Below are positions 31,837 through 42,976 of a stretch of 64,000 bases of DNA, one piece after another. Source of the DNA: Mycolicibacterium sp. BiH015 (GTDB lineage Bacteria > Actinomycetota > Actinomycetes > Mycobacteriales > Mycobacteriaceae); assembly GCF_027706845.1 (NCBI RefSeq), contig NZ_JAQGCZ010000003.1, positions 186,001-250,000 on the forward strand, read 5' to 3'. The position numbers and the translations under genes are program-made. Numbering within the stretch: the stretch's first letter is position 1; every line of letters starts with the position of its first letter. Below the pieces are notes generated by a model. That model was given only the letters and a program-made list of their open reading frames with translations. It was not told the DNA's origin and did not search any database.

Positions 31837-33381
31837 CTACAGAGAGTAGGCCTTCACCCAGTCGACCTTCATCTGCGCGCCGAACGGCTTCGACGGATCG
31901 GGATCGCCGTTCCACGGGTTTCCGACGGCCACGTTCAGGATCAGGTAGTGCTCCCATGCTCCGGAGAACGGCGTCCAGTTGCCGCCCAGCGCCTCGTACT
32001 GCGCCTTGGTGATCCGGCCGACCTCGACACCGTCGACGTGCCAGACGATCTTGTCGGCGTGCCAGTCGATGCCGTAGTCGTGGAAGTCCTGGGACAGGTC
32101 GACTCCGATGTCCTTGAAGACGTTGTGCAGTTTGACGTCGACGGTGTTGTTGGCCGCCGACGGGCCGTGGATGTTGCCCGTCCAGGTCGACGCCGAGGAC
32201 GGTGTGCCCACTGTCGGGATCTCGACGATGTCGATCTCGCCCTGGCGCGGCCAGTCGTATTCGTGTCCGGGCTCCAGACCGACGGACCAGAACGCCGGAA
32301 GCACCCCCTTGTCGACCGGCACCTGGATGCGGGCGACCACGCGGGTGCCCACCCCGAACGACTGCTTGCCCATCGTCACCACGCGCGCCGAGGTGTAGTT
32401 GTAGGGAGCACCCATGCCGTCGGGCGCCGCCTCGCGGCGGGCCTCGATCACCAGGTTGCCGTCGGCATCGATGTAGACGTTGTCGCCGTCGGTGTAGTAC
32501 TGGTTCTCCCCCGCCGACTGTCCCCAACGTCCGGTCTGGAATCCCCAGTACCGCATCGCTTCTTCGAGACTGGAGAAGTTGGTCTCCCACAGCAGCTTCG
32601 GATCGGACGGATCATCCGGGTTCTCCGGCTCGGGGATCACGACGTTGCGGTAGATCTGCGCCCGCCGGGTCAGCCACCGCGTCGCCGTGGAGTCGGAGAC
32701 CTTGATGTCCAACCAGTCGGTGCCCATTTTGCTGCTGCGAATACCCCAGGAGTACAGCATGTCGACGATCATCGACCCGAGCGTCACCTTGGTGCTCGTG
32801 GCTGCGGCGACCAACACGGGATCCGACGCCGCCGTGGTCGCGCTGGACCGCAACGCCACTGCCGCGGTCGCGGATTCGACAGTCGGTTCCTGGTCTGCCT
32901 GCGCCGGGGCGGGGGCCGCCTTCGTCGTGCCCGATTCCGTGGTTCCCGCCACCGAGTCGTCGTCCTCCTCGACAACTTCGGCGTCTGCGGGCGGCTCGTC
33001 CGCGTCCTGGGCCGGCTCCTCGTCGGCACCGTTCTGCGGATCTGCCTCGTCCGGGTCGGCGCTCGGATCGGTGTCGGTGGCCTCGTCGGTGGTCTCGTCG
33101 CTGTCCTGCTCGGCCCGACCGTCGGACTCGGCCGCCGCCTCGGCTCGCGAGCGCTTGGTCGTCCTGTTCGACTCGCGAGTCGCCTGCGATGTCTCCGTGC
33201 CCGAGGCCGCGGAGCTGGCAGCCCCCGCCGAGCCCGCATCGTCGGTGCTTGCAGATGCGGTTGCCGTTCCGGTGATGACGGCGGCACCGAGCCCTGCCGC
33301 CATCACCCCTCCGGCCAACCAGTGTTTGCCGCCCCCCATGCGCTTTTTATTGCGCCGACCCTTTTTCATTGCAGCATCCAT
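31837..33381 (-). CDS. Secreted GH16 glycoside hydrolase with an acidic linker
   Basis: A 514-residue exported protein. A basic N-terminus (KKGRRNKKRMGGGKHW) and a hydrophobic core with VITGTATASAS form a signal peptide of about 43 residues. Residues ~45-180 are low complexity, rich in Asp, Glu, Ala, Thr and Pro, and strongly acidic. The C-terminal half is a GH16 beta-jelly-roll with the catalytic GEIDIVEIP (ExDxxE) near residue 370. GH16 enzymes of this type cut beta-1,3(1,4)-glucans; in mycobacteria the natural substrate is unclear. Start is ATG 33381 or 33369. It is 38 nt upstream of the thioredoxin gene on the same strand. Confidence 0.9.
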   Translation of the reverse strand: MDAAMKKGRRNKKRMGGGKHWLAGGVMAAGLGAAVITGTATASASTDDAGSAGAASSAASGTETSQATRESNRTTKRSRAEAAAESDGRAEQDSDETTDEATDTDPSADPDEADPQNGADEEPAQDADEPPADAEVVEEDDDSVAGTTESGTTKAAPAPAQADQEPTVESATAAVALRSSATTAASDPVLVAAATSTKVTLGSMIVDMLYSWGIRSSKMGTDWLDIKVSDSTATRWLTRRAQIYRNVVIPEPENPDDPSDPKLLWETNFSSLEEAMRYWGFQTGRWGQSAGENQYYTDGDNVYIDADGNLVIEARREAAPDGMGAPYNYTSARVVTMGKQSFGVGTRVVARIQVPVDKGVLPAFWSVGLEPGHEYDWPRQGEIDIVEIPTVGTPSSASTWTGNIHGPSAANNTVDVKLHNVFKDIGVDLSQDFHDYGIDWHADKIVWHVDGVEVGRITKAQYEALGGNWTPFSGAWEHYLILNVAVGNPWNGDPDPSKPFGAQMKVDWVKAYSL

Positions 33382-33852
33382 TTCTCATGCAGGTTGCGAG
33401 AATTGAAAACGAACACGATCTGGCTACCGATTGGCCCCGGCCTCCCAGCGAACCAATCCGGGTAGCGGAACGCGGCGACCACCTGCCGCGTTACATGGGA
33501 ATTAAAAGCTAGTAGGACACGTCCTTGCCCGACTCCCCTCGGTCAACACGGTGTACGCAGCGAACATTAGCGAACCAAGATCACCTGTGCCGACTTTCGC
33601 AGCAACTATTTTTGACGTCATTTCTTTCATTCCAGAGGGGCATATTCGACACGCAATTTAAGTGCGTGAATACGCGTTTTCAGCGTAGCGACTGCAGTTT
33701 GCCAAGCCTTCACGGGAGGGAGTGTTGTCGACGAGACCTTCACTGCCACAACACTTTTCAGGCGCCTGGGGGCCGGCGCGGGAACCGGCCGAGAATTGCC
33801 TAATTCGTCCAGGGCAAAAACGGCACCGAGGCGCGTCCGCGCCGGGCGCCGA
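33382..33852. other. Gene-free region upstream of the GH16 gene
   Basis: No convincing gene lies in these 471 bp, which are more AT-rich than the surroundings (for example CAACTATTTTTGACGTC near 33605). A perfect hairpin-forming repeat, AACGCGGC / GCCGCGTT with 8-nt arms and an 8-nt loop, lies at 33469-33492, about 88 bp upstream of the GH16 start, and could be an operator or an RNA stem in the 5' leader. The right end abuts the stop of the membrane-protein gene. Confidence 0.5.
33469..33492. repeat. Perfect 8-bp inverted repeat upstream of the GH16 gene
   Basis: The arms AACGCGGC and GCCGCGTT are separated by GACCACCT. Symmetry and position suggest a repressor site or a leader hairpin for the GH16-thioredoxin unit. 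No family assignment is possible. Confidence 0.4.
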
Positions 33853-34389
33853 TCAGCGGCGGAACGCCGCTGCGCGAACAGAATTGGCCAACAGCGCCTT
33901 CGTCCGCCCCGGCCACCAGAAGACCTCCACGAGCAGTGCGACGAGGTACACCGCCGAGGCGACGAAATTACCCCAGGACCCGTAGAACCCGTCCCATAGC
34001 GCGGTGCCCACCGCGACGACGAGGACCACGACGATCACCGGCCGCAGCATCCGAGCGTCCTGCGCGGCGGCGTGCAGCCCACGGGAGTACGCGGCCACCG
34101 AATCGGCCAGCCTCGGGTCGGCCGGCGACTCGCCGCGGCGGGCCGCACCGGCGACGTCGGCGCGGTCGTCTCCCACCAGGTCGACGGAGTCCGGCCAGTA
34201 CCGGACCATCCGGCGTGCCATCCAGGGGCCGTACAAGGCGCCGACGACCGAGAGGACGATCACGCCGATCAACCAGGACCCGGAGTCGAGCCAAGCGAGG
34301 ACCCCCGCGCACAGGCCGACTGCACCGCCCAGGATGAGTGGGCGCACAACCGGCCCGTGACGCCACACGAACGCGGGGACCGTCACCAC
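33853..34389 (-). CDS. Membrane protein of unknown function
   Basis: A 178-residue protein with two hydrophobic helices near the N-terminus (LILGGAVGLCAGVLAWL, WLIGVIVLSVVGALYG), a charged central segment (~65-115), and two more helices near 118-155 (VIVVVLVVAVGTALW, NFVASAVYLVALLVEVFWW). Both ends are basic and likely face the cytoplasm. No catalytic motif is seen and I do not recognise the family. It is divergent or isolated from both neighbours. Confidence 0.75.
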   Translation of the reverse strand: MVTVPAFVWRHGPVVRPLILGGAVGLCAGVLAWLDSGSWLIGVIVLSVVGALYGPWMARRMVRYWPDSVDLVGDDRADVAGAARRGESPADPRLADSVAAYSRGLHAAAQDARMLRPVIVVVLVVAVGTALWDGFYGSWGNFVASAVYLVALLVEVFWWPGRTKALLANSVRAAAFRR

Positions 34390-34413
34390 GTCTCGATTGT
34401 GGTCCCGCCGGCC

Positions 34414-35190
34414 TCAGATCGCCTGCTGCGTGGGCAGGATGGTGATCTCGGTGAGATTGACGTGCCGCGGCAGTGCGGCGGTGAACGCCACGGTCTCGGC
34501 GACATCGGCCGCGCTGAGCACGTCGATGTCATTGATCAGATCGGCCATCAGCTTGCTTGCGTCCGGATCGGTGACATGGTCCGGCAGCTCGGTGTCGACC
34601 ATGCCCGGTTCGATCGTCGAAACGCGCACCATCTTTCGTCCGAGTTCGACCCGCAGCAACCGGGTCAACTGACTGAGATACGCCTTGGTGCCGGAGTAGA
34701 CGGAGAATTTCTCCAGCACCCGTGTGGCAGCGATCGACGATGTGGTCATCAGATCGGCGGGGCGCCCCGCGTCTGCATTCGCGATCAAATGTGGGACGAA
34801 GGCCGCGATGGTGTTCATCACGCCGGTGATGTTCAGGTCGATCTGGCGTTGCCAGTCGTCGACCTCGAGGTCATCAATGGCCGAGATCAATTGCACGCCC
34901 GCGTTGGCGAACACCAGATCCGCTTGCCCCCATTCGGCTTCGACGCGGCCGGCCGCGCGTACCAGCGATTCACGGTCGGTGACATCGACGGGCAGCGACA
35001 ACGCGGTGCCGCCGCCCGACGAGATGCGCCGCGCCAGTTCGTCGAGCCGATCCTGACGACGTGCGATCAACGCGACACGGGCGCCCAGCCCGGCGAGCCG
35101 CTGCGCGGTGGCCTCGCCTATTCCGCTCGATGCGCCGGTCACGACCGCGGTGCGTCCCGTCAGCGGCGCGCCTGTGATGAGCTGTGACAT
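34414..35190 (-). CDS. Short-chain dehydrogenase/reductase
   Basis: A 258-residue classical SDR. Cofactor motif TGASSGIGEA at residues ~19-28, with basic residues after the second strand (ARRQDR), which suggest NADP(H). The NAG motif is FANAGVQ. The catalytic set is Ser in MTTSSIAAT and YSGTKAYLS (YxxxK, near 160). The ATG has GGAAAG upstream. It diverges from an XRE-type regulator 156 bp away, which is the common arrangement for a regulator controlling an adjacent oxidoreductase. Substrate unknown. Confidence 0.93.
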   Translation of the reverse strand: MSQLITGAPLTGRTAVVTGASSGIGEATAQRLAGLGARVALIARRQDRLDELARRISSGGGTALSLPVDVTDRESLVRAAGRVEAEWGQADLVFANAGVQLISAIDDLEVDDWQRQIDLNITGVMNTIAAFVPHLIANADAGRPADLMTTSSIAATRVLEKFSVYSGTKAYLSQLTRLLRVELGRKMVRVSTIEPGMVDTELPDHVTDPDASKLMADLINDIDVLSAADVAETVAFTAALPRHVNLTEITILPTQQAI

Positions 35191-35346
35191 CTTCGCTTTC
35201 CTTTCTCCAGTGCGGTGTCAGGTGGTGCAGTCCAAACAACCACCGGAATCCCGAACCCGACGCGCCTGAGCGGGCCCAGTCCATCCCCGGACAAATTGGG
35301 CCACCCTCGGCGTGCCACAGCCTGTGGAGCACGACACACTGAATTC

Positions 35347-36210
35347 GTGGAAAGGAATCGCTCCGAGCTCGCCGACTTCCTCGGGACCCGCCGCGCCAGG
35401 CTGTCACCGGCCGACGTCGGCCTCGACGACGTAGAACGGCGCCGGGTCCCGGGCCTTCGTCGGGAAGAGCTGGCACACCTCGCGGGAGTGAGTGTCGATT
35501 ACTACACGCGACTCGAACAGGGGCGCAGCCGCAGCGCATCTGTCGAAGTGCTCGATGCTCTTGCGACCGCGCTGCAGCTGGACGACGCGGAACGCGATCA
35601 CCTCCATCAGCTCGGTAGACCGCGACCGGCGCGGCGGACCGGCCGACCGCGCCCACAACGCGTGCGTCCGGAAACGCTGGAGCTTCTGGAGCGGCTGGAC
35701 CTCGTCTTCTCGCCGGCATTCATCCTCGGTCGCCGGCTCGACATCCTCGCCCACAACAGACTCGCCGGTGCACTGATCGCCGAGTTCCGCAGCATGCCTG
35801 CGCCACAACGCAATCAGGCTCGCTTCGTCTTCCTCGAACCCCACGCCCGCGAGCTCTACGCGGACTGGCGGCAGGTGGCTGTCGACACTGTTGGCATGCT
35901 GCGCCACGAAGCCGGGCGCCATCCCGACGATCCGAAACTCTCCACGCTGGTCGGGGAACTGTCGATTCACAGCGACGAGTTCCGCACCTGGTGGTCCCGA
36001 CATGACGTGCAACGCAGGACGACGGGCACGAAAAGCTACCACCATCCCGTCGTCGGCGACCTGACGGTGACGTATCAGGCCCTTCATCCCAGCGGCGATG
36101 AAGACCAGGTGGTGATCGTCTACACGGCCGAGCCGGGATCCTCCTCGGACACCGCGCTGCGACTACTGTCGAACTGGCACAGCGTTGAGGAGCCCTCCGA
36201 TGCACGATGA
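35347..36210 (+). CDS. XRE-family regulator with MmyB-like ligand domain
   Basis: A 287-residue regulator. A helix-turn-helix occupies residues ~5-80 (ELADFLGTRRARLSPADVG, RRVPGLRREELAHLAGVSVDYYTRLEQGR). The C-terminal two thirds (ILGRRLDILAHNRLAGALIAEF, later HHPVVGDLTVTYQAL) follow the MmyB-like pattern thought to bind small hydrophobic ligands. I chose GTG 35347 because it gives the usual short N-terminus; codons further upstream in frame would add an unconserved stretch. It diverges from the SDR and overlaps the next gene, so it probably regulates both. Confidence 0.9.
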   Translation: MERNRSELADFLGTRRARLSPADVGLDDVERRRVPGLRREELAHLAGVSVDYYTRLEQGRSRSASVEVLDALATALQLDDAERDHLHQLGRPRPARRTGRPRPQRVRPETLELLERLDLVFSPAFILGRRLDILAHNRLAGALIAEFRSMPAPQRNQARFVFLEPHARELYADWRQVAVDTVGMLRHEAGRHPDDPKLSTLVGELSIHSDEFRTWWSRHDVQRRTTGTKSYHHPVVGDLTVTYQALHPSGDEDQVVIVYTAEPGSSSDTALRLLSNWHSVEEPSDAR

Positions 36211-36619
36211 CTCAGAGACACTCGCCATCGAGATCGTCCGCCGAAACACCGAGCAAGTGCAAGGAGAGGGCGATTTCGCGTTGTTCGAGGAGTTGTTCGC
36301 CGACGACTTCGTCGACCACACGCCTCAACCCGGCACGAGTGCCGACAAGGACGGGGTCAGGGTGCTGTATCACCGTCTCCGCGAGGCTTTTCCGGATTTT
36401 CGTCCGGAGATCCATTGGCAGTCGGCCGACGGCGACCTGGTCACCACCTACAAGACCTACCACGGAACGCATCTCGGAGAATTTCTCGGCGTTCCCGCCA
36501 CCGGGCGCACAGTCCGGTTCGACACGGTCGACGCCATGCGTGTCCGAGACGGGCGCATCGTCGAGCACTGGGGGGTTGCGAACCTCTACTCGGTGCTCGA
36601 GCAGCTCGGCGTGCGCTAG
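36200..36619 (+). CDS. SnoaL-like ester cyclase family protein
   Basis: A 139-residue NTF2/SnoaL-fold protein. FEELFADDFVDHTPQPG, FPDFRPEIHWQSADGDLVTTYKTYHGTHLGEFLGVPATGR and DGRIVEHWGVANLY are the conserved stretches of the small polyketide-cyclase-like family. The start at ATG 36200 has TGAGGAG upstream and overlaps the end of the regulator gene by 11 nt. Its stop overlaps that of sufT. Family members usually act on or bind small organic ligands; the reaction here is unknown. Confidence 0.85.
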   Translation: MHDDSETLAIEIVRRNTEQVQGEGDFALFEELFADDFVDHTPQPGTSADKDGVRVLYHRLREAFPDFRPEIHWQSADGDLVTTYKTYHGTHLGEFLGVPATGRTVRFDTVDAMRVRDGRIVEHWGVANLYSVLEQLGVR

Positions 36620-36963
36620 ACGGTGAAGCCGAGCGCCCTCAGCTGCTCGCGGCCGTCGTCGGTGATCTTGTCGGGACCCCACGGCGGGTTCCACACCCAG
36701 TTGATCTTGATCTCGTTCACCAGGCCGGCGCCGACCAGCGCGGTGCGGGACTGATCCTCGATGACATCGGTCAGCGGACATGCGGCCGAGGTCAGCGTCA
36801 TGTCGATCAGCGCCACCGGTCCGGCATCGCTGTTCTCCAGGTTGATTCCGTAGACCAGCCCCAGATCGACGACGTTGATCCCCAGCTCGGGGTCGACCAC
36901 GTCGCGCATGGCCTCCTCGACGTCGGCGAGCAGCTCGTCATCGGGAAGTGCGGTATCACTCAT
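36616..36963 (-). CDS. sufT: SufT, DUF59-family Fe-S assembly protein
   Basis: A 115-residue MIP18/DUF59 protein: EAMRDVVDPELGINVVDLGLVYGI, DMTLTSAACPLTDVIEDQ and VWNPPWGPDKITDDGREQLRALGF are the family's conserved blocks. It helps mature Fe-S proteins. It is the last gene of the SUF operon and its ATG overlaps the SufU stop (TGATG), matching Rv1466. Confidence 0.95.
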   Translation of the reverse strand: MSDTALPDDELLADVEEAMRDVVDPELGINVVDLGLVYGINLENSDAGPVALIDMTLTSAACPLTDVIEDQSRTALVGAGLVNEIKINWVWNPPWGPDKITDDGREQLRALGFTV

Positions 36964-37423
36964 CAGTTCTCCTCGGAATTCTCGGGCCCGTGGGCCTCCG
37001 CCAGCGCCGCCTTGAAGGCTGTCCAGCCCAGCAGCGCACACTTCACCCGCGCCGGATACTTGGCCACCCCGGCGAACGCGATGCCGTCGCCGAGGACGTC
37101 CTCGTCGCCGTCGACCTTGCCCCGCGACGACACCATCTCGGAGAACGCCGCCACGGTCTTGAGCGCATCCCCCACCGTCTGTCCGATGACCTGATCGGTC
37201 AGTACCGACGTCGAGGCCTGGCTGATCGAGCAGCCCTGGCCGTCATACGAGATGTCGGTCACGGTCTCACCGTCATCGGACAGCGCCACCCGCAGGGTGA
37301 CCTCGTCACCGCAGGTCGGGTTGACGTGATGCACCTCGGCGGCGAACGGCTCCCGCAGGCCGCGGTGGTGCGGATGCTTGTAGTGATCCAGGATCACCTC
37401 CTGGTAGATCTGCTCCAGCCGCA

Positions 37424-37424
<1 letters not shown>
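36963..37424 (-). CDS. sufU: SufU, sulfur-transfer / scaffold protein
   Basis: A 153-residue IscU-like protein. The three conserved cysteines are in NPTCGDEV, GQGCSISQAS and VKCALLGW, with the zinc-binding Asp in CGDE. SufU accepts persulfide from SufS. The GTG start overlaps the SufS stop (TAGTG). Confidence 0.95.
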
Positions 37425-39449
<2,025 letters not shown>

Positions 39450-39450
39450 G

Positions 39451-40638
39451 TCAGTTCGCACTCGCTTCGGTGATTGCTAGTTCTTTTTCGATGGCTTCGG
39501 TCAGGCGCTCGCGCACGGCGGGGACGGCGATCTTGGCGATGATCTCGTTGAAGAAGCCGCGTACCACCAGCCTGCGGGCCTGGTCCTCGGGAATGCCGCG
39601 GGCCCGTAGGTAGAACAACTGCTCGTCGTCGAAACGTCCTGTGGCACTGGCGTGCCCGGCACCGACGATCTCGCCGGTCTCGATCTCCAGGTTCGGAACC
39701 GAGTCGGCGCGGGCGCCGTCGGTGAGCACCAGGTTGCGGTTGACCTCGAAGGTGTCGGTGCCGGTGGCCTCGGCACGGATCAGCACGTCGCCCACCCACA
39801 CGGTGTGGGCATCAGGCTTGGTGGAATCCGGATCGCCCTGCAACGCGCCCTTGTAGAGGACGTCGGACTTGCAGTTCGGCTGCGAGTGATCGACCAGCAG
39901 GCGCGCCTCGAAATGCTGTCCGGCATCGGCGAAGTAGGTGCCCAGCATCTGGGCCTCGCCGCCCGGCGCGTCATAGCGCACGGTGGCTGTCGTGCGGACG
40001 ACGTCGCCGCCGAGCGTGACGTTCACGTGCCCGAGCACCGCATCCTTGCCCAGCCGCGCATGATGCGAGCTGACATGCACGGTGTCGTCGGCCCAGTCGG
40101 CGATCCAGATCACGCCGACGCCGGCGGAGTCTCCGACGACGATCTCGACGTTGTCGGCGAGGATTCCGCTGCCGCGCAGATCCACGACGACGATCGCGCG
40201 GGACAGTTCCTCGACACGGATCTGCAGGTGGCCGTAGGCGACCTGCCCTTCCCCCGGTCCGGCGATGGTGATCTCGATCGGATCGGCCACCTCGGTGTCG
40301 CGCGCGACGGTCACGATGGTTGCCGAGTCGAACGACGAGAACGCCTGCGCGGCAACACGATCCGACGGCACACCAGCCTGGCCCAGGCGCTTGTCGCCGC
40401 GCTGGACGGTCTCCACCGTCACGCCAGGACGTTCGGCGACCGTCACGGCCGCCCATCCCGTCGCCACCGCCGACCCGTCGTGCAGTCCACGCAGCCGCTT
40501 GAGCGGGGTGAAACGCCAGATCTCGTCACGGCCACCGGGGACCTCGAAGGCGTTCACGTCGAACGACGAGAAAAGTTCGCCCTTGTTCACCGCAGAGAGG
40601 GCCGAACCCTCGACCGCGGCGGTCAGATCCTGGGTCAT
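39451..40638 (-). CDS. sufD: SufD, Fe-S assembly scaffold partner
   Basis: A 395-residue beta-helix protein of the SufBC2D complex. The C-terminal RADSVPNLEIETGEIVGAGHASATGRFDDEQLFYLRARGIPEDQARRLVVRGFF is the conserved SufB/SufD core (given in parts: NLEIETGEIVGAGHASATG, then LRARGIPEDQARR). The ATG directly follows the SufB stop. Confidence 0.94.
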   Translation of the reverse strand: MTQDLTAAVEGSALSAVNKGELFSSFDVNAFEVPGGRDEIWRFTPLKRLRGLHDGSAVATGWAAVTVAERPGVTVETVQRGDKRLGQAGVPSDRVAAQAFSSFDSATIVTVARDTEVADPIEITIAGPGEGQVAYGHLQIRVEELSRAIVVVDLRGSGILADNVEIVVGDSAGVGVIWIADWADDTVHVSSHHARLGKDAVLGHVNVTLGGDVVRTTATVRYDAPGGEAQMLGTYFADAGQHFEARLLVDHSQPNCKSDVLYKGALQGDPDSTKPDAHTVWVGDVLIRAEATGTDTFEVNRNLVLTDGARADSVPNLEIETGEIVGAGHASATGRFDDEQLFYLRARGIPEDQARRLVVRGFFNEIIAKIAVPAVRERLTEAIEKELAITEASAN

Positions 40639-42078
40639 CTAGCCGACCGCGCCTTCCATCTGCAGCTCGATCAGCCGGTTGAGCTCCAGCGCGTACTCCA
40701 TCGGGAGTTCCTTGGCGATCGGCTCGACGAAGCCGCGCACCACCATTGCCATCGCCTCGTCCTCGGTCAAACCGCGACTCATCAGATAGAACATCTGGTC
40801 CTCGCTGACCTTGGACACCGTGGCTTCGTGGCCCATCGTGACGTCGTCCTCACGAATGTCGACGTAGGGATAGGTGTCGGAGCGGCTGATCGTATCGACC
40901 AGCAGCGCATCGCATTTCACGCTCGAGCGCGAACCGTGGGCGCCCTTGTTGACCTGGACCAGACCACGGTAGGACGCGCGGCCACCGCCGCGGGCAACGG
41001 ACTTGGAGACGATGTTGCTCGACGTGTTGGGCGCCAGGTGCAGCATCTTGGCACCGGTGTCCTGGTGCTGACCCTCGCCGGCGAATGCCACCGAGAGCAC
41101 CTCGCCCTTGGCATGCTCGCCGGTCATCCACACGGCCGGGTACTTCATCGTGACCTTCGAGCCGATGTTGCCGTCGACCCACTCCATGGTGGCCCCGGCC
41201 TCGGCCCGCGCACGTTTGGTGACGAGGTTGAAGACGTTGTTCGACCAGTTCTGGATGGTCGTGTAGCGGCAGCGGCCACCCGGCTTGACGATGATCTCGA
41301 CGACGGCGCTGTGCAGCGAGTCGCTCTTGTAGATCGGCGCGGTGCAGCCCTCGACGTAGTGCACGTAGGCGTCCTCGTCGACGATGATCAGCGTCCGCTC
41401 GAACTGGCCCATGTTCTCGGTGTTGATCCGGAAATAGGCCTGCAGCGGGATGTCGACATGCACACCCTTCGGCACGTAGATGAACGAGCCGCCCGACCAC
41501 ACCGCCGTGTTCAGCGCGGAGAATTTGTTGTCACCAGCCGGGATCACGGTGCCGAAGTACTGCTTGAACAGCTCGGGATGCTCACGCAGACCGGAGTCGG
41601 TGTCGAGGAAGATGACGCCCTGCTCCTCCAGGTCCTCGCGGATCTGGTGGTAGACGACCTCGGACTCGTACTGCGCGGCCACACCCGAGACCAGGCGCTG
41701 CTTCTCCGCTTCCGGGATGCCGAGCTTGTCGTAGGTGTTGCGGATGTCCTCCGGCAGTTCCTCCCACGAGGCGGCCTGCTTCTCGGTGGAGCGCACGAAG
41801 TATTTGATGTTGTCGAAGTCGATGCCTTCGAGGTTGGAACCCCAGTTCGGCATCGGCTTCTTGTCGAAGGTGCGCAGCGCCTTCAGACGGATGTCGAGCA
41901 TCCAGTCGGGCTCGCTCTTCTTCGCCGAGATGTCGCGGACCACGGCCTCGGACAGCCCCCGCTGCGCGCTGGCGCCTGCGACATCGGAGTCGGCCCAGCC
42001 GTAGCCGTACTTACCCAGGGACGCGATGGTCTCCTCCTGGGTCAGCGCCTCTGGCTTGACCTCCGGTGTGAGTGTCAT
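40639..42078 (-). CDS. sufB: SufB, Fe-S assembly scaffold (intein-free)
   Basis: A 479-residue SufB. Landmarks: [38 protein letters not shown], the cysteine-containing [20 protein letters not shown], and the C-terminal [20 protein letters not shown]. The ATG at 42078 has AAAAGGAG upstream. The M. tuberculosis homologue Rv1461 carries an intein; this gene reads straight through the corresponding region at normal SufB length. It lies 71 nt after sufR and starts the SufBDCSUT series. Confidence 0.96.
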   Translation of the reverse strand: MTLTPEVKPEALTQEETIASLGKYGYGWADSDVAGASAQRGLSEAVVRDISAKKSEPDWMLDIRLKALRTFDKKPMPNWGSNLEGIDFDNIKYFVRSTEKQAASWEELPEDIRNTYDKLGIPEAEKQRLVSGVAAQYESEVVYHQIREDLEEQGVIFLDTDSGLREHPELFKQYFGTVIPAGDNKFSALNTAVWSGGSFIYVPKGVHVDIPLQAYFRINTENMGQFERTLIIVDEDAYVHYVEGCTAPIYKSDSLHSAVVEIIVKPGGRCRYTTIQNWSNNVFNLVTKRARAEAGATMEWVDGNIGSKVTMKYPAVWMTGEHAKGEVLSVAFAGEGQHQDTGAKMLHLAPNTSSNIVSKSVARGGGRASYRGLVQVNKGAHGSRSSVKCDALLVDTISRSDTYPYVDIREDDVTMGHEATVSKVSEDQMFYLMSRGLTEDEAMAMVVRGFVEPIAKELPMEYALELNRLIELQMEGAVG

Positions 42079-42149
42079 TGCGACACACTCCTTTTGCTCT
42101 TGTGGTTGCTCCGGCGCGGGCTGTGCGCCGAAGGGTTCGCTGCGCGCCG

Positions 42150-42857
42150 CTAACGTTGCGCCGGCACGAGCGGGACGTGGGTGGTGCAGGCACAGTCGCC
42201 GTTGACGATCGTCGCCAGCCGCTGCACGTGAGTCCCCAGAACTTCCGACATCGCCTGCTGTTCGGCCTCGCACAATTCGGGGAACTGCTCGGCGACATGG
42301 GACACCGGGCAGTGGTGCTGACAGATCTGGACTCCGCGCAGCGGCCCGCCCACGCGGGTGGTCGTCGTCGCATAACCCGCGCCGGTCAGCGCGTCGGCGA
42401 TCCGGTCGGCTGCGGCCTCGACCTCGTCACCGGATGCGCCGCTGACGGGTTCGACATCGGCCAGGATCGCATCGATGCGCCTGCGCGCGAACGTGCGGAT
42501 GGCGTCATCGCCCCCGATCTCACGCAACTGGCGCATCGCGGCCGAGGCCAGGTCGTCGTAGGTGTGCTCGAGCTTCGCCCGACCCGCGGCGGTGAGTTGG
42601 TAGCGCTTGGCGGGCCTGCCACGGCCCTCCTGCTGCCACGCTGCGGCGGCGTTGGCCTGGGCCTCTCCGGCATCGATCAGTGCGTCGAGATGCCGACGCA
42701 CCCCGGCTGCCGACAGTCCGAGACGATCGCCGATGTGACCGGCGGTGGTCGGTCCGGATTCCAGCAGCAACCTGATGATCGCCTGCCTGGTGTCACCGTC
42801 GACAGCATGGGACGGCACCGGTGTCGGCGCGCCCGAGCTCTGCGAACGGATTTTCAC
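42150..42857 (-). CDS. sufR: SufR, Fe-S-sensing repressor of the SUF operon
   Basis: A 235-residue ArsR/DeoR-like winged-helix regulator. The DNA-binding part is residues ~20-90 ([38 protein letters not shown]). A cluster-ligand region near the C-terminus contains [21 protein letters not shown] and NGDCACTTH, giving enough cysteines for a [4Fe-4S] cluster. When the cluster is present the protein represses the operon; loss of it derepresses SUF. I chose GTG 42857; it has no Shine-Dalgarno and lies within a SufR-type operator, so the mRNA may be leaderless. A TTG at 42875 is a weaker alternative. Confidence 0.92.
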   Translation of the reverse strand: MKIRSQSSGAPTPVPSHAVDGDTRQAIIRLLLESGPTTAGHIGDRLGLSAAGVRRHLDALIDAGEAQANAAAAWQQEGRGRPAKRYQLTAAGRAKLEHTYDDLASAAMRQLREIGGDDAIRTFARRRIDAILADVEPVSGASGDEVEAAADRIADALTGAGYATTTTRVGGPLRGVQICQHHCPVSHVAEQFPELCEAEQQAMSEVLGTHVQRLATIVNGDCACTTHVPLVPAQR

Positions 42858-42868
42858 AACACCAGTGT
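42854..42868 (-). promoter_or_regulatory. SufR operator overlapping the sufR start codon
   Basis: On the minus strand ACACT-GGTGT-TGTGA fits exactly the ACACT-N5-TGTGA operator that I recall for M. tuberculosis SufR. The GTG start codon is part of the right half-site. Binding here would cover the transcription start of a leaderless mRNA and block the operon. Confidence 0.75.
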
Positions 42869-42976
42869 GACGCAATTACCGGGGTGGGTCCAGCAAGGGC
42901 ACCCTTAGCCGTTCGTCGGCATCGTCACACCGATTGCCCTCGATATCCGGGAATAATCGCCCGCTACGCTGCCTTC

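Noticed and set aside
39652-42153. 833-residue plus-strand frame
   Set aside because: Antisense to sufD and sufB, which are clearly real.
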